DNA of 64,000 nt, taken from assembly GCA_027625915.1 (NCBI GenBank), contig JANTQA010000023.1, positions 23,932,001-23,996,000 of the forward strand, read 5' to 3'. Below, one piece after another: positions 10,921 to 23,465 of the stretch. Within the stretch, counting starts at the first letter, position 1. Every line of letters begins with the position of its first letter. The notes below the pieces were generated by a model. The model was not told where the DNA came from. It worked only from the letters and a program-made list of their open reading frames with translations, and searched no databases. Position numbers and translations under genes: made by a program. This DNA is from Anaeramoeba flamelloides. Its lineage: Eukaryota > Metamonada > Anaeramoebidae.

Positions 10921-11980
10921 TTAAGATCGTATAGGCACACATGAATAAAGAAGAAAATCAAATTTTTGAAAGGTAAAAAGAAAATTTTCACAGTAATAAC
11001 AGACCCTTATCTGCCTTATAATTTTTTGAAAGTATTTGTTTTTTTTTTTATAATTGTAAAGTCTGCTTTGAAATTTTTTGTTTTTCAAATTTGGTGATGT
11101 AATTTTCGAGATTGATAAAAGCTTGGTTTTTTTATTTAAATTTAAGATATCTTTCATGTTATTATTTTTAGAAACCCTTTCTTTTAGTTTTACTAATGCC
11201 GAGTTCAAATAAGATCTTATTTGATAAAGTTTTTTTTTTAGTAGATAAGAGATTGCGAGAAATTATATCTTGTTCATTGGGAACGGGCATTTTATTATGA
11301 AAAATTATTTCATGGATCAAGCGTGATAGTTCGGTTTTATAAGAAGTACTACATTCATATCTACAATAATATTTTGGTTTGATCAAGCTATTTTGTTTTA
11401 GTTTTTTTTAAAAAATATAATAACCCTCTTCAATTTGTTTTTTTTCATTAGTGCTTTTTTTTAGTTTTCTTATAAATCTATTGTTTTTATATTCTTGAGT
11501 GTTTTGTCTTATTTTTTCATAATCTTTTTCGAAATTTTTCTTGTGTTGTGAAATTATTTGAGGCAAATTAATTTTAAATCCCAGCTTATCCATTAAAATA
11601 GTTTTCCATTCTGGTAATTCCCGGTTTAAAGCTGAAAATTGACATCTCATTTCCCACTGTTTTGTTATATTAAACCTCTTTTCAACAAATTTTGTTCTCG
11701 AATTCATAAAACTCTCATTTTTGTTTGTTGACCCAGCATTATAAAATTCTTCTGACCGGTTTGCAATACCATCAATTATTTCATTTAATTGAATTAATTG
11801 TGGAGATAATGAATATAAATTCTGATTTTCAATTTCAGATTCTTGCACATATTCTAAATTATTCAAAGACAAACAAAATTACAGAAATGAAAAAATAAAA
11901 AATTAATCATGAAAGAACCAACCATCATGAAAACCCTTTTGAGGTATTTTACTCGAAAGAGTTGGACTTGGAAATTCTTC
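10921..11980 (-). CDS. Unrecognised protein-coding region, splice structure unresolved or decaying
   Basis: I do not recognise this gene. The best-supported part is 11408-11853, preceded by a 69-base intron (donor GTTGGT at 11922, acceptor AATTTAG ending at 11854). That intron joins in phase to KSFLEEFPSPTLSSKIPQKG, encoded just upstream at about 11923-11980. The protein includes NRSEEFYNAGSTNKNESFMN, FNITKQWEMRCQFSALN and ELPEWKTILMDKLGF. The same frame resumes after one in-frame stop with KPKYYCRYECSTSYKTELS and LIHEIIFH (11168-11386). That is a C-x3-C ... H-x4-H arrangement resembling a C2H2 zinc finger. A third frame (10921-11208) overlaps its end. I found no canonical intron that removes the stop, so it is a recent pseudogene, a gene with an unusual intron, or two genes. 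The start codon was not located. Confidence 0.5.
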
Positions 11981-13444
11981 TAAAAAGCTTTTGGATTATT
12001 TTTCAAAGTAGTCAAGCTTTTGTGATCTTAAATCAATTCTTCTTGATTTGTTTTTTTCATTTTTCGTTCTTTAAAAGGACCAATACAATAGACAAACAAA
12101 AGGGGTGGCAAAGAGAAAACCCAACTACCACGGCTTTTTCCTTGTTTGTTTTTTTTTTTGATTTTTGTTTGTTGCCAATGCCTGTTGGCTAATAGGTGTT
12201 ATCTATGAGAACCAAGTAGCCAAATGGGATTATCGGTTCAATGAATCTGTCTTTTAAAATTGCTTAGTACTTGTATTTGTGTTGGATACATTTTCGTTCA
12301 GCCCAAAAACTTGAAAAGGGTTGCTTGTGGCATTTAAAAAAAAAATTCCTTAAATGTTGTTGTACTTTTCAAATCTTTACAAACAAACGCAAATTTCTCT
12401 TTTTTTTCTTGATGTAAAAATTAGGAAAAAGAGATCTTGTTGATCACGAAATTTAACTACAAAAAGTTCCCAAGAAGATACTTTTGGATTTTCAAGAGAA
12501 TAGTGAAAAAGGGAAGCAAAAAAAAAATGTTTTTGATCAGACCAAAGGTACTACAATAAAAATCAGGGCTTTTACAAAGATTTAAGACTCTTAAACCCAT
12601 CTAATGCTTTTAAATAATGCCCAAAAGCTTTGAAACACTTTTCAGTTTTAGAGGCTTTTGACAATTTATGAACTGTTTTTGATCGAAACAAATTACCTTA
12701 AAAGAAATAGAATAAATTTTCTGTTTTTAGTTTGTTTTCTTTTTGTTTCTCTCCATACTTTTCTGTTGGTTCACATTCAATCCCTCTTGATTATTTTACT
12801 CTAATTCTCATAAAATTGGAATCTTAAAATCCCCTAAAGATTATTTTTAACTGGTTTAATTCTCTAAATTTCTCTAAACAAGTAATATCATTGTTACATT
12901 TTTACTAGACCAAGAAAAACAAAATACTTTTACTTTTTATTTAAATATTTTTTACAAATTCATTTTTAAGTTTTCTTTTTAAAATTTCTATGTCATGTCA
13001 GTTAATTTCTCAAAAATAGAAGAACTTTTAAATTTAAAACCCAACCAACTCTTTAAAAGGATAATTTCCTCACCAAATAATTCTTTATTTGTTGTAATTC
13101 AATTAATCTTTTCAAAAAAAACAAAACCAAAGCTTTTTATTTTCTTTCCTTGATTTCATAAAAAAAAAAAACAAATTAACGTTATTTAATCAACTTCTTC
13201 AACACTTTAAATTTATTTTAATTCCTTCTCGTATTTCATCAAAAAAAAAAAAAAAAAAAAAAAAAAAATTCTAATGCGATCTAATAGAAAGACACAAACA
13301 CAATCCTCAAGTTATCAACAACACTTCACGAATATTTTTTTCAAAAAGAAGATCACAAAAAGACACTTTACGAGAGGATCATAAATCTGGAGAGTTTACC
13401 AAAAAAAAAATTACGAAAGCTAAGCTCACTTTTACTTTATCTCT
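11981..13444. other. Divergent intergenic region upstream of the HECT ligase
   Basis: This probably holds the 5' end of the minus-strand gene and the promoter of the plus-strand ligase. It contains a 28-A homopolymer at 13241-13268 and other A/T runs. Its base composition is slightly less AT-extreme than the repeat-filled spacers. No TATA motif stands out. Confidence 0.4.
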
Positions 13445-13465
13445 ATGAGAGCCATTCCAAAATGA
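13445..13465 (+). promoter_or_regulatory. Six-codon upstream ORF overlapping the ligase start (ATGA)
   Basis: ATG at 13445 opens M-R-A-I-P-K and stops at TGA 13463-13465. That stop overlaps the main ATG (13462-13464) by two bases. If the mRNA leader includes 13445, a scanning ribosome would finish the short ORF exactly on the main start, which could lower or couple translation. The transcript start is unknown, so function is inference. Confidence 0.45.
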
Positions 13466-16400
13466 GAAACAACCCCGAAGATCAACAGACACGATTAATA
13501 AAGTTTATACAAACCTTTATACCACCATGTACCATGTCGACGCTCTTATGTTGCGGTAATTTAGAGTTATTTGAATTAATCCAAAAAATAATCTTAGAAA
13601 TTGACTTACATGAAAGATATTTGGAAGATTTTGTCGAAATCGAAAGGATCCTGGTTGAAAATTGTTTGATTTTCCATGAACATATCTTTTTAAAAAATAG
13701 GTTATTAACTTTGGCATCAATAAAATTTTTAACGTTCCAATTAGACAAGGAGTGGTTCCCAATTTTTATTGGTAACGATCTCAATAAATTAAAAATTAAT
13801 TATACTAAATCCCCAAAAAAAGAAAGGGATCATGAAGATGAAATGAAAATTAGAAACAAAATAGGAAAAAGAGATGAAAAATTAGAAGAAGAAAAATTAG
13901 AAGAAGAAAATGAAAAGGAAAAGAAAGAAGAAGAAGAAGAAGAAGAAGAAGTAAAAGAAGTAAAAGAAAAAGAAAAAGAAAAACAAGAAGAAGAAGGAAC
14001 AGGAGAAGGAGATGACAAAGAAAAAAAAGAAACACCCGAGAGAACGGTAATAGAAGACAAAGAAGAGGCCACCTTTGAAAGGTCATTAATAAATGAAGAT
14101 TGGACAGAGCCCTTTGCAAACAAATTTAAAAGAATTATTCCAAGGAGCGTTCCAGCAAAGATCGTACCAACAATCGTTTGTAAATTTAGATTAATTTATG
14201 CAATTCACACAAACGACATTGGAAGATTATTTAATTTATTTTTACGGTCTATTTCTGTTTATTTGACCTTCTTCAAGTCAAAAACAAACCTATTCTCACT
14301 ACATGTTTTCAAGAACGAAGAATTAATGTCAATGTTCCCACCAAAAACCATCGTATCATTATTACTTGACTTTTGTTTATTTATTTATAAATTTAAAAAA
14401 GTGAAATATATTCCAAATTCCGTGATTAGACTTGCACAATATTCTTTACAAATCCTAAAATTATTGACACAGCATAGTGAATATTTTATAGAAATGATTT
14501 CTTCAATTAACAAAATCATTTATGAATTGTTTATTCCTTCAATTAAATTTCTTGATAAGGTTGACTTAATATATACACCAAAAAAACACTATAATTCTTA
14601 TATCGAGGATCCCTTTTTAAGTAATTTAATTTATTTGATTTGGGACTTTGTATCTGGATCATCAGAGAACAAATTTGTATCATACGAAATAAATAAGAGC
14701 CAGATTTTACACAAGTATCTGAAAAAGTTCGTTTATGATTTGAAAAAAAAAAATTTTAAATTTATAATGTTTTCTTTAGATATTTATTATAACACTATTA
14801 AGAATTTAAAATGGGTTGAAAATACAGATTTTTTTTTAAATTATTTATTAAAATTAGAAGATTTATTATTTGATAAAAATTTTTTAATCGAAGAACAAGA
14901 AAAAGAAAAGGAGAAACAGAAGGAGAAGGAGAATGAGAATGAGAATGAGAATGAGAATGATAACGATAAACGAATTGAAATTGAAATAGAAATTGAGGAA
15001 GAAAAGGAAACGGAAAAAGAAAAAGAAAAGGAAAATAAAAATAAAAATGAAGAACGAAGAAATAAAAAAGAAATTGGAAAAGAAAAAGAACATAATATTA
15101 AAAAAAGAAAATATAATGAAATTTCAAATGAAACTACAAATGAAACAATTTATAAAATAGCTAGATTAAATGACCCAAACAATAAAATGAAAATAAATAA
15201 ATTTAAAAAAAAAATAAATCAAACAAAAGAAATAAAAAGGGGAAGAAAAAAATCAAAATCAAAATCAAAAATAGATCCAATAGATCTAAATAAAAAATTA
15301 CAATTTGCTTCTTTAAAAAAGGAAAAAAACGTATTACCTAACATTTTTTTAAAAAGTTTAAAAATATTATTAATTTGTTCAAATGATATCAATTATTCTG
15401 AAAAATTTCTCAATATTTTTGAAAAATTATTTGAAAATCCAGAAATTTTTTTAATTTATCCAAAAATTTTATCTAGTTGTATCCAATTATTTTTAAGATT
15501 AGGCTGGACTAAAAAACTTTTTTTTAGTATTTTTGAAAACAATATACTTGATTCATTATGTAAAATATTCTATTATGGCTATGAACCACTGCTATATAGC
15601 TTACCAAAATTTTTACATTTATTATTCCATTTATCCTCGAAAGTGCAATTTAGAACAATAATCAATAAATACAAAATACCTAATTTAATTATTAAACTAA
15701 TTTCTAATGAAAGATTAATCGAAATGATCAAATCTGATTTAATTAAACATATTATCGATGATTATCAAAAAATGTTACAAAAACACACCCAACGCGTCAG
15801 TGAGAATTTAATTAAACCCTTTATTAAAGGTTTTAATAAAATTAAAATATATAGAGAAATTTTGGAATCAGAACTTATTAAAGACAACAACAACAACAAT
15901 AATAATTTAAAGAAAATACTTTATAATAATGATGATTCCAATGAAAAGGGCAAGGATGATGATAAGGAAAATGCGATTGAACACGAAGATGGAAAAGGGG
16001 AAGGGGAAGAGAAGAGAAGCAAAAGGCAAAACGAGAAAAATAAAAGCAAAAAAAGCTCTAAATCGAAATTTAAATCAAAAAATAAAAATAAAAATAAAAA
16101 TAAAAATAAAAATAAAAATAAAAATAAAAATAAAAAGCAAAATAAAAAGCAAAATAAAAATAAAAATAAAAAGAATCATAAAAATGATTATTTTGATTCG
16201 GATTCAGATTCAGATTATGATTATGAAAAAGAAAAAAAAATAATAAAAAACACTAAAATTGAAAAGAAAAGCAAAAACAAACTCGAAAAAAATACAATTA
16301 ATTTTGATTTATCTGGTTTAGGTTCTTTTACTGAAGAAAGCAAAAAACAGTTCAAAAAGATGATAATAGTTTCAATTGGTAAAAATTTATTATTCTTTTT

Positions 16401-19400
16401 AAAAAAGATCTTATTGTGTAACAAAGTGAATAAAATGTTTGTCAAAAAAAAAGCTTATCTAGAAATTATCTCGTTTATGAATAATCTATTATGGATCACA
16501 AAAGATTCTGTGAATGGAATTAAAAAAACGTTTATTAAAATTTTAATTCATTTTCATACTACGTATTATCCCGAACTATTCGAACTGCAAACATACATCC
16601 TTTTCAAGCAGATTGATAGACTCCAGGAAAATATAAATTATCACCAAATTTATTTATTGAATGGTTCCTTATTTGTATTACTCCATGAATTTTTACATTT
16701 AAAAAACTTCCCTTCAGTTATTAGTGATAATTATAGTTACATATCTATGAATGACTCTGAAAATATTCTGAATAGAAAAAATGTTTCAATTAATCAAAAT
16801 TTATTGAATCATTTAATTGAATTTGATTATTTAAATAATAATAATAGGATATTATGCCATAATATTAATTATTTTAATAATATTGAATTCAAAGAGAAAT
16901 CATATTTAAAGGAAAACAGAATTGATAAAATTTTTAAATTAATAGAATTATTAATAAAAATTAGAATATTTGATAAATATAACGATGTCAATAATGAGAC
17001 AAAAAACAACGGGGACCATAAAGATACCGACAGCGGGAACAATAATGATAAGAACAAAAAGAAAAACGAAAAGAAAAACGCTCGCTCTCCAAATAATACT
17101 GATCAATTTTATACTCGATTAAGAGATTTTTATCAACAACAAGAAACCACAAAAAAGAAAAATAAAAATAAAAATGTACCATTAAAAAATTTAGTGAACA
17201 ATCTTTTTTGGTTGCTTACTAGAATTAATAATAATTTATTAGAATTACCAATTTATTCAATCGATTTTAATTATTATATTAATTTTGAAAATGAAATTTC
17301 TAATCCAAATGTATTAATGATTTTTATTGAATTAAACAAACTTTTGGAAAATTTTCTCAACTTTTTTATCAAAATTTATAATAACCAAAATAACAATATT
17401 AAAGATGATCAATTTAATATTAATGAACACACACAATTAAAATTTTTAATACAAATTTTAAATTGGATCGAAATGTCTATAAGTGAATTAAAAATTTCTT
17501 CACGGTTGCTATTTGTTTATCATTTTATAAAATCATCTAATTTTGATAATTTAATAAAAATATTTAATGCTTTATTTTCAAAATCTTTAATTTTACAGAA
17601 GAAGATTCAATTATATGTGAAAAAAGAAAATATCCCCATTTATTTAATGAAAAGATTTCGAAAAATCGAAATAATAATTACTTTACTTATTCGGATATTC
17701 AACCAACTAATAAATATTCTACCATCGAAAGAGAAACCATTATTTTTGAATATGGATAATAAAACAATACCGTTATGCTTTAATTATGATTTACTTTTAT
17801 ATACCCTTATTGAAAAAATATTTAATCAAATAATAAACCCAATGATACTGAATCGACATATTTCAAAATATAATAAAATTACTTACAACATTTTAGATTT
17901 GCTAAATTTTATTTTGAAAAAAAAATTTTTATTAAAAATAAATCTCAAGCAAAATATTACAAATCAAAACAAAAATAAAAATAAGAAAAAAACATATTAT
18001 TTAAAGATTAAAAAAAAAAAAAAATGTGTTCTCCGAAAGAAAATTATTAGAAATAATAATAACAATAATAATAATAAGAATAAGAATTATAATTATAATC
18101 TTAATAATAACCAAAAAAAAAAAAATTTAAATCTCAAAATTCAGAAAATGAAAAATATTAGAAAAAAAAATCAAGTAATTCAAATAATAAATTCCTTTAA
18201 TACCTATTCCAGAATTCGGTTTCAGAATTTTAATCCAAAGATAATCAAAAAAATAAATTTAATTTTTCTTCAAACTATTAAGGAACATAACAAAAAGGAA
18301 CTTTTAGAAATTCATAATTTTAAAAAAAAAATTAAAATGGCTTCAGAAAATATTATTAAGTATACATTATATTGCTTTGAATCCATTGGCAAAGGAATAT
18401 ATCACCAAATGATGATGTTATTAAATAATTTATTTGAAATCCATAATAAAACAAATATTAATGGCAATGAGAACAATAGCACAGAACATTATTATTTTAA
18501 AAAATTAAAACATTTTGAAAATTCAAAAAAATTAATAGTCAATCCAATAATTAATTTTTTATTTTCAAAATTCCAATCAAAAAATTTTTCTTCAATGAAT
18601 TTAATTTTGGCGTTAATTTATCATCCCACTTTCCATCAAGATATTGTTCTAATTGCAACTAAAAAAAATATTTTAATCTATTTTGAAGAGTTTTTAACCG
18701 AAGCATTTTTATCACCATTTTTTAAATATAAAAAAAATTCAGATAAAATAATTTTCAAGGAAAATTTAGATTCAGATTTAAATAATTTTGAAGATTTTGA
18801 TGAAAGCAACCCACGATATTCAACAGAATTAGAAAAAATAACGAAATTTAATCAAAGCACATCGTATGAAAAATCTAGAAGTGATTGGAAAACTCGGATC
18901 ACTGCTTGCTTTTTAATCACGAAAAGATTGTTACAAACATTAAACAAAAGCACAAAGAATAATTATATGTCCTCTTTTCAGCAAATCTTCAATATTTCAC
19001 AAATGTATTTACAAATTCATCAACCGGGTCAAAATTTATTGTTGGCCATTTTGGGATATATACATTTATTTTTGGAGCATAAACCAAAGGAAATTGATCA
19101 CTTAATAAATCCTGCTGGCTTTCAAATTTTAATAGATACTGTACCAAAAAAAAACATGTGTTACAATAATGAATTAAATATCCTATTTTTTGCGGTAATA
19201 CGAAAATTGATTGAAAATGAAATAATACTTCAGATTACGTTTGAAAAGGAATTAAATGAAATCTGGGATCGTTTTTTTTCATTTTATAATAATAACAATA
19301 ATGATTTAGATAGTAACCAAAATCAAGAAGACCATAAAAATATGTATCAACAGATATACAATTATACCGATAATCCTCAGGTTAAAGGCAATACTGATAC

Positions 19401-22400
19401 TATTAATAATAGGACCAAGAAAATTGAAAATGAAAAAGCATATGAAAATGAAAATGAATACGAAAATGGAAAGGAAAAGGAAAAGGAAAAGGAAAATGGA
19501 AAGGAAAAGGAAAAAGAGATCAAAATTGAAGAAGAAAAAGAGATTGAAGGCGGAGAGGAAACTGAAAAGAACAAGCAATTCAATAAAAAAGAAAAAAATG
19601 AGAATGTAAACAAAATCGAAGAAAATGAAAATAATAAAGAAAGGCATATTCCATGGGTACCACTAAATTCCTTTTTAAAAAAAACCTATTATTTATATAA
19701 AAAATATCCACAAATCTTTTTAAAATCGATGAAAAATTGCTTTGAATTAAAAAATGAATCCAAAATTAAAAAAAATAACAAGAATAATTTTAAAAAAAAA
19801 ATTAAACTCAAAATCCGAAAATTAAAAAAGCCATTAAAAAACATTCCCCTCATGAATGATCAATCAATACTCCAAACACAAATACTTATTTATATATTAA
19901 TTGAAGAAATGATTAATAATCCTAACTCATCAAAAGATTTTTTTTTAAAATTATTAATTGATTTTTCAACTATTCATGATTTGGTAATTACTTTCATTTT
20001 AACTTATCAAGAGCAGACAAAGAAATTAATTCCATTTTTAATAAAATTAATTTTTAATCATAACACATACAATTACTATTATAATGACAACAACAACAAC
20101 AACAACAACAACAATAACAACAACAAAAATAATAAGAATAAGAATAATGATAAAGATAATAATATTTTTTGGTTTCTTGTTAATAAAAAGATTAACAATG
20201 GGGAACAAAATAAAAATATTGATCTAGAAATGAATTTTTTTAAATTATTATTGAGATATAAACCAAAATTTGGTAAAATTTTATTAAAAGGATTAATTAA
20301 TATTCTTCGTAATGATCATCAGAAAATACACTTATCAGAATTGATAAAAATTATTGATTTATTACAGGCAACTCTAACTAATTTAAATAAAAAAGCAATC
20401 CAAAAACATAAGAATAATAAACGCTATCTCCAAAATGTTTCCAAAATAAGGAAATTTTTCCATAAAAATTATTCGATTTTAATAAATAGCTGTATTCAAA
20501 TATTAAACTATTTTTTGCCATCCATCGATCACGGGAAACAACACACACATAAAATTTATGCATATCTGAATCGAAATTTATATTTTTTAAACATCTTATT
20601 ACAGTTCTGGTTAAACAATCATATCCAAAACGGGCATTCCAATTTTTATTTGCCACCATTTTTAATATCAAGATCATCAATTGTAGACACAAATCAGAAT
20701 AACATTTGGGTATATGATAATGATAATGATTATTTTGGGTTTTACAATCCAAACAAAGGAATAATGTCCCATCCCCTATTAAAAACTTTTCGTGAAGCTG
20801 TTAGTTTTAATAAGAAAAATTTTAAACAAATTTTTGGAAAAACTGATAATTATATCAAATTTCCTAAAAAAATTGCTTTGATTAAATTTAGAAAAGATAT
20901 TTTAAACATATTTTCATTAAATAAAGAAAACAACAAAAAAACAATAAATGATCCTTTGATGAAAAAAATGGCAATTAAGAAAAATATTCAAGGCAACTAT
21001 GGAAAAGGAAAGATTGCGGAAGAAAATATTGTGGAAGAAAAGATTGCGAAAGAAAAGATTGGGAATAAAAAAGCCAAGAAAAGAAATAATAATAAACAAG
21101 AAAATATAAAAAAAAAGATAAACAATCAAGAAAAGGAAATTATTATCATTGAATCGAATTCTGATGATAGCAATGATGAGTACAATGGATTTATTAATCC
21201 CACTTATACATTAGTTGGTGATGCCGGTGTAGGTGGATATGGATATGAAGATGAAAATGAAAATGAGGACGAAGTTGAAAATGGGTATAATCCAGAACAT
21301 TATTTTGGAATTATGTCTTCTACCCATGATACGGACTCTGAAATTAACGTGGAATCAGATTCTGTTGGGTTTTCTGCAGGGAATACTGTTTCTGGTAGGG
21401 TTTATGTTGGAAATTACGACGACGATAACGACGACGAAGATGATGATGAAGATGATGATGATGGATATTCCGATAATTATCATTTTAATGATTCATTTTT
21501 TTTAAGTCAATCTTCAGACAGTGTAAATACTGATGAAAGTATTAATACCTATTTTGTTCAACATAGTGATATTGATGATGATATGGATAGTGATACTGAT
21601 TCAGAGGCTGCGCTATATCCACCATATTCATTTTTTTCAAGCAATGACTTTACTGAAAATTTAATGACTGGGATACATAACCAATCAAATAATTTTTACC
21701 GTCATCATATGAAAAAGAATAAAAAGAAACAAAAGAAAAAAGAACAAAAGAAAAATCAAAAACAAAAGACATTAGAATTAATAAAAATAATTTATGAACG
21801 AAATTCTGAAAATATTATTAAAGAACAAAGCTCAGTTTTATCAAAAGAATCAATCCAAATTTTTTTAAACTTTTTTTCGAAAAATAATTTTTTTCACAAT
21901 AAATATTTAATCCTAGTAATTTTTTTAAAAATATCTTGTGATTATCAATCCTTGCATTATATCATTGAATATTTTTTATCCGTATGTAAAACACAACCCA
22001 AAATGAATATCAAAAATAATAAAAACAGCAATTTAAATAAACATTATCTTCCAAATAATAATTCGGGCAGTGTTAAGAAAGGCGAAGATTCAGCAACAAA
22101 TATTAATATGAAGAAACATCCATTTATTAAATATTTTAAAAAATTATGCAAGATTAATAGCAATTTTATAATGATCCTCTTGGGTAATTCTGAAAGGTCA
22201 AGGAACTTGAATTATTTTGGAAAATTTATCTCAATTATCATTCAAAAACTAGAAGATCACCAAGAAATGATTTCCCATAATAAAAATACCAACAAACGAA
22301 AAAAAAATCAGAAAAAAAGCATACTAGAACAAAAAAAGGAGAAAGAACCATTGATCAAGAATTTTGAAATTTTATTAAAATTGCTTAAATTTTTTTTAAA

Positions 22401-23416
22401 AAACTCTGTTTTTAATGCAAAGAAAACTTTAAAGTTGCCAATACTACCAAATTATTTATTAAAAAAATTAATCAATTTTTATCATTTGGAATCAAATTTA
22501 CTAACAAACAAACATCAAAAACGATTATCCTTTTGCTTAAAAAAATTGTCATTAATCCCCCAAAACAGAGATAGAATATTTATCCAAATGATCTCAATAA
22601 CGAAAAAATGTGCTCAAAATAGCTTGATGCAATTGGACAATTTTAGATCCTTTTTATTCAAAAATTATCAATCCAAATCCACAAATGGAATAAACAAATA
22701 TAAAATTCCAAATTCCGATCATAAATTAATATTATTAATTAAGGATTTATTAAATTATTTTAATTTGATTATAAATGATTATGCTCAGAAAAATAATATA
22801 AGAAATAACGATGATGATGATGATGATGATGATGATAATAATAATAAAAAAATTAATGTCCAAAATCAATTATTAAAAGTTTTGTCATTTGATTCCTTAT
22901 GGAATGTTTTAGATGATTGCTATATGTATTTTGCACAATATTTTAAAGAATTCAATCAAAATAACAATAAAAATAAAAAAAACAATAGAGGTATAATCCA
23001 AATGAATAGCAAGAATAAAATACAAAACATTATACCAGATTCGAAAAAATCAATTCAAAAATTAATAAATAAATATTCTCTCAAGATAAATAATGATGAT
23101 GATAAGAATAATAAAAAAGATTTATTTAAAATCAATTCTAATCTAGATGTGAATAACTTTGATAATAATTCTTTTATTAATTATACTAAAAATAAAAAAG
23201 TAAAAAATGAACAAAAATCTACTATAACTTGTTACAATTTGACTTTTAATAATTATAATATATTTAATGAAAATAATTTTGAGGATGAATATGAAGATGA
23301 AAATGAACATGAAGATAAAGACTGCAATCATAATAATAAAGATATTACTAATATAAACAATTTAAATTTTCATAATATACAAAATGGTAAAAATAATAGC
23401 ACTACTCGCAACACAA

Positions 23417-23465
<49 letters not shown>

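Noticed and set aside
11962-12192. 76-residue plus-strand ORF upstream of the ligase
   Set aside because: Phe/Leu-rich with no recognisable similarity. It overlaps the probable 5' part of the minus-strand gene.
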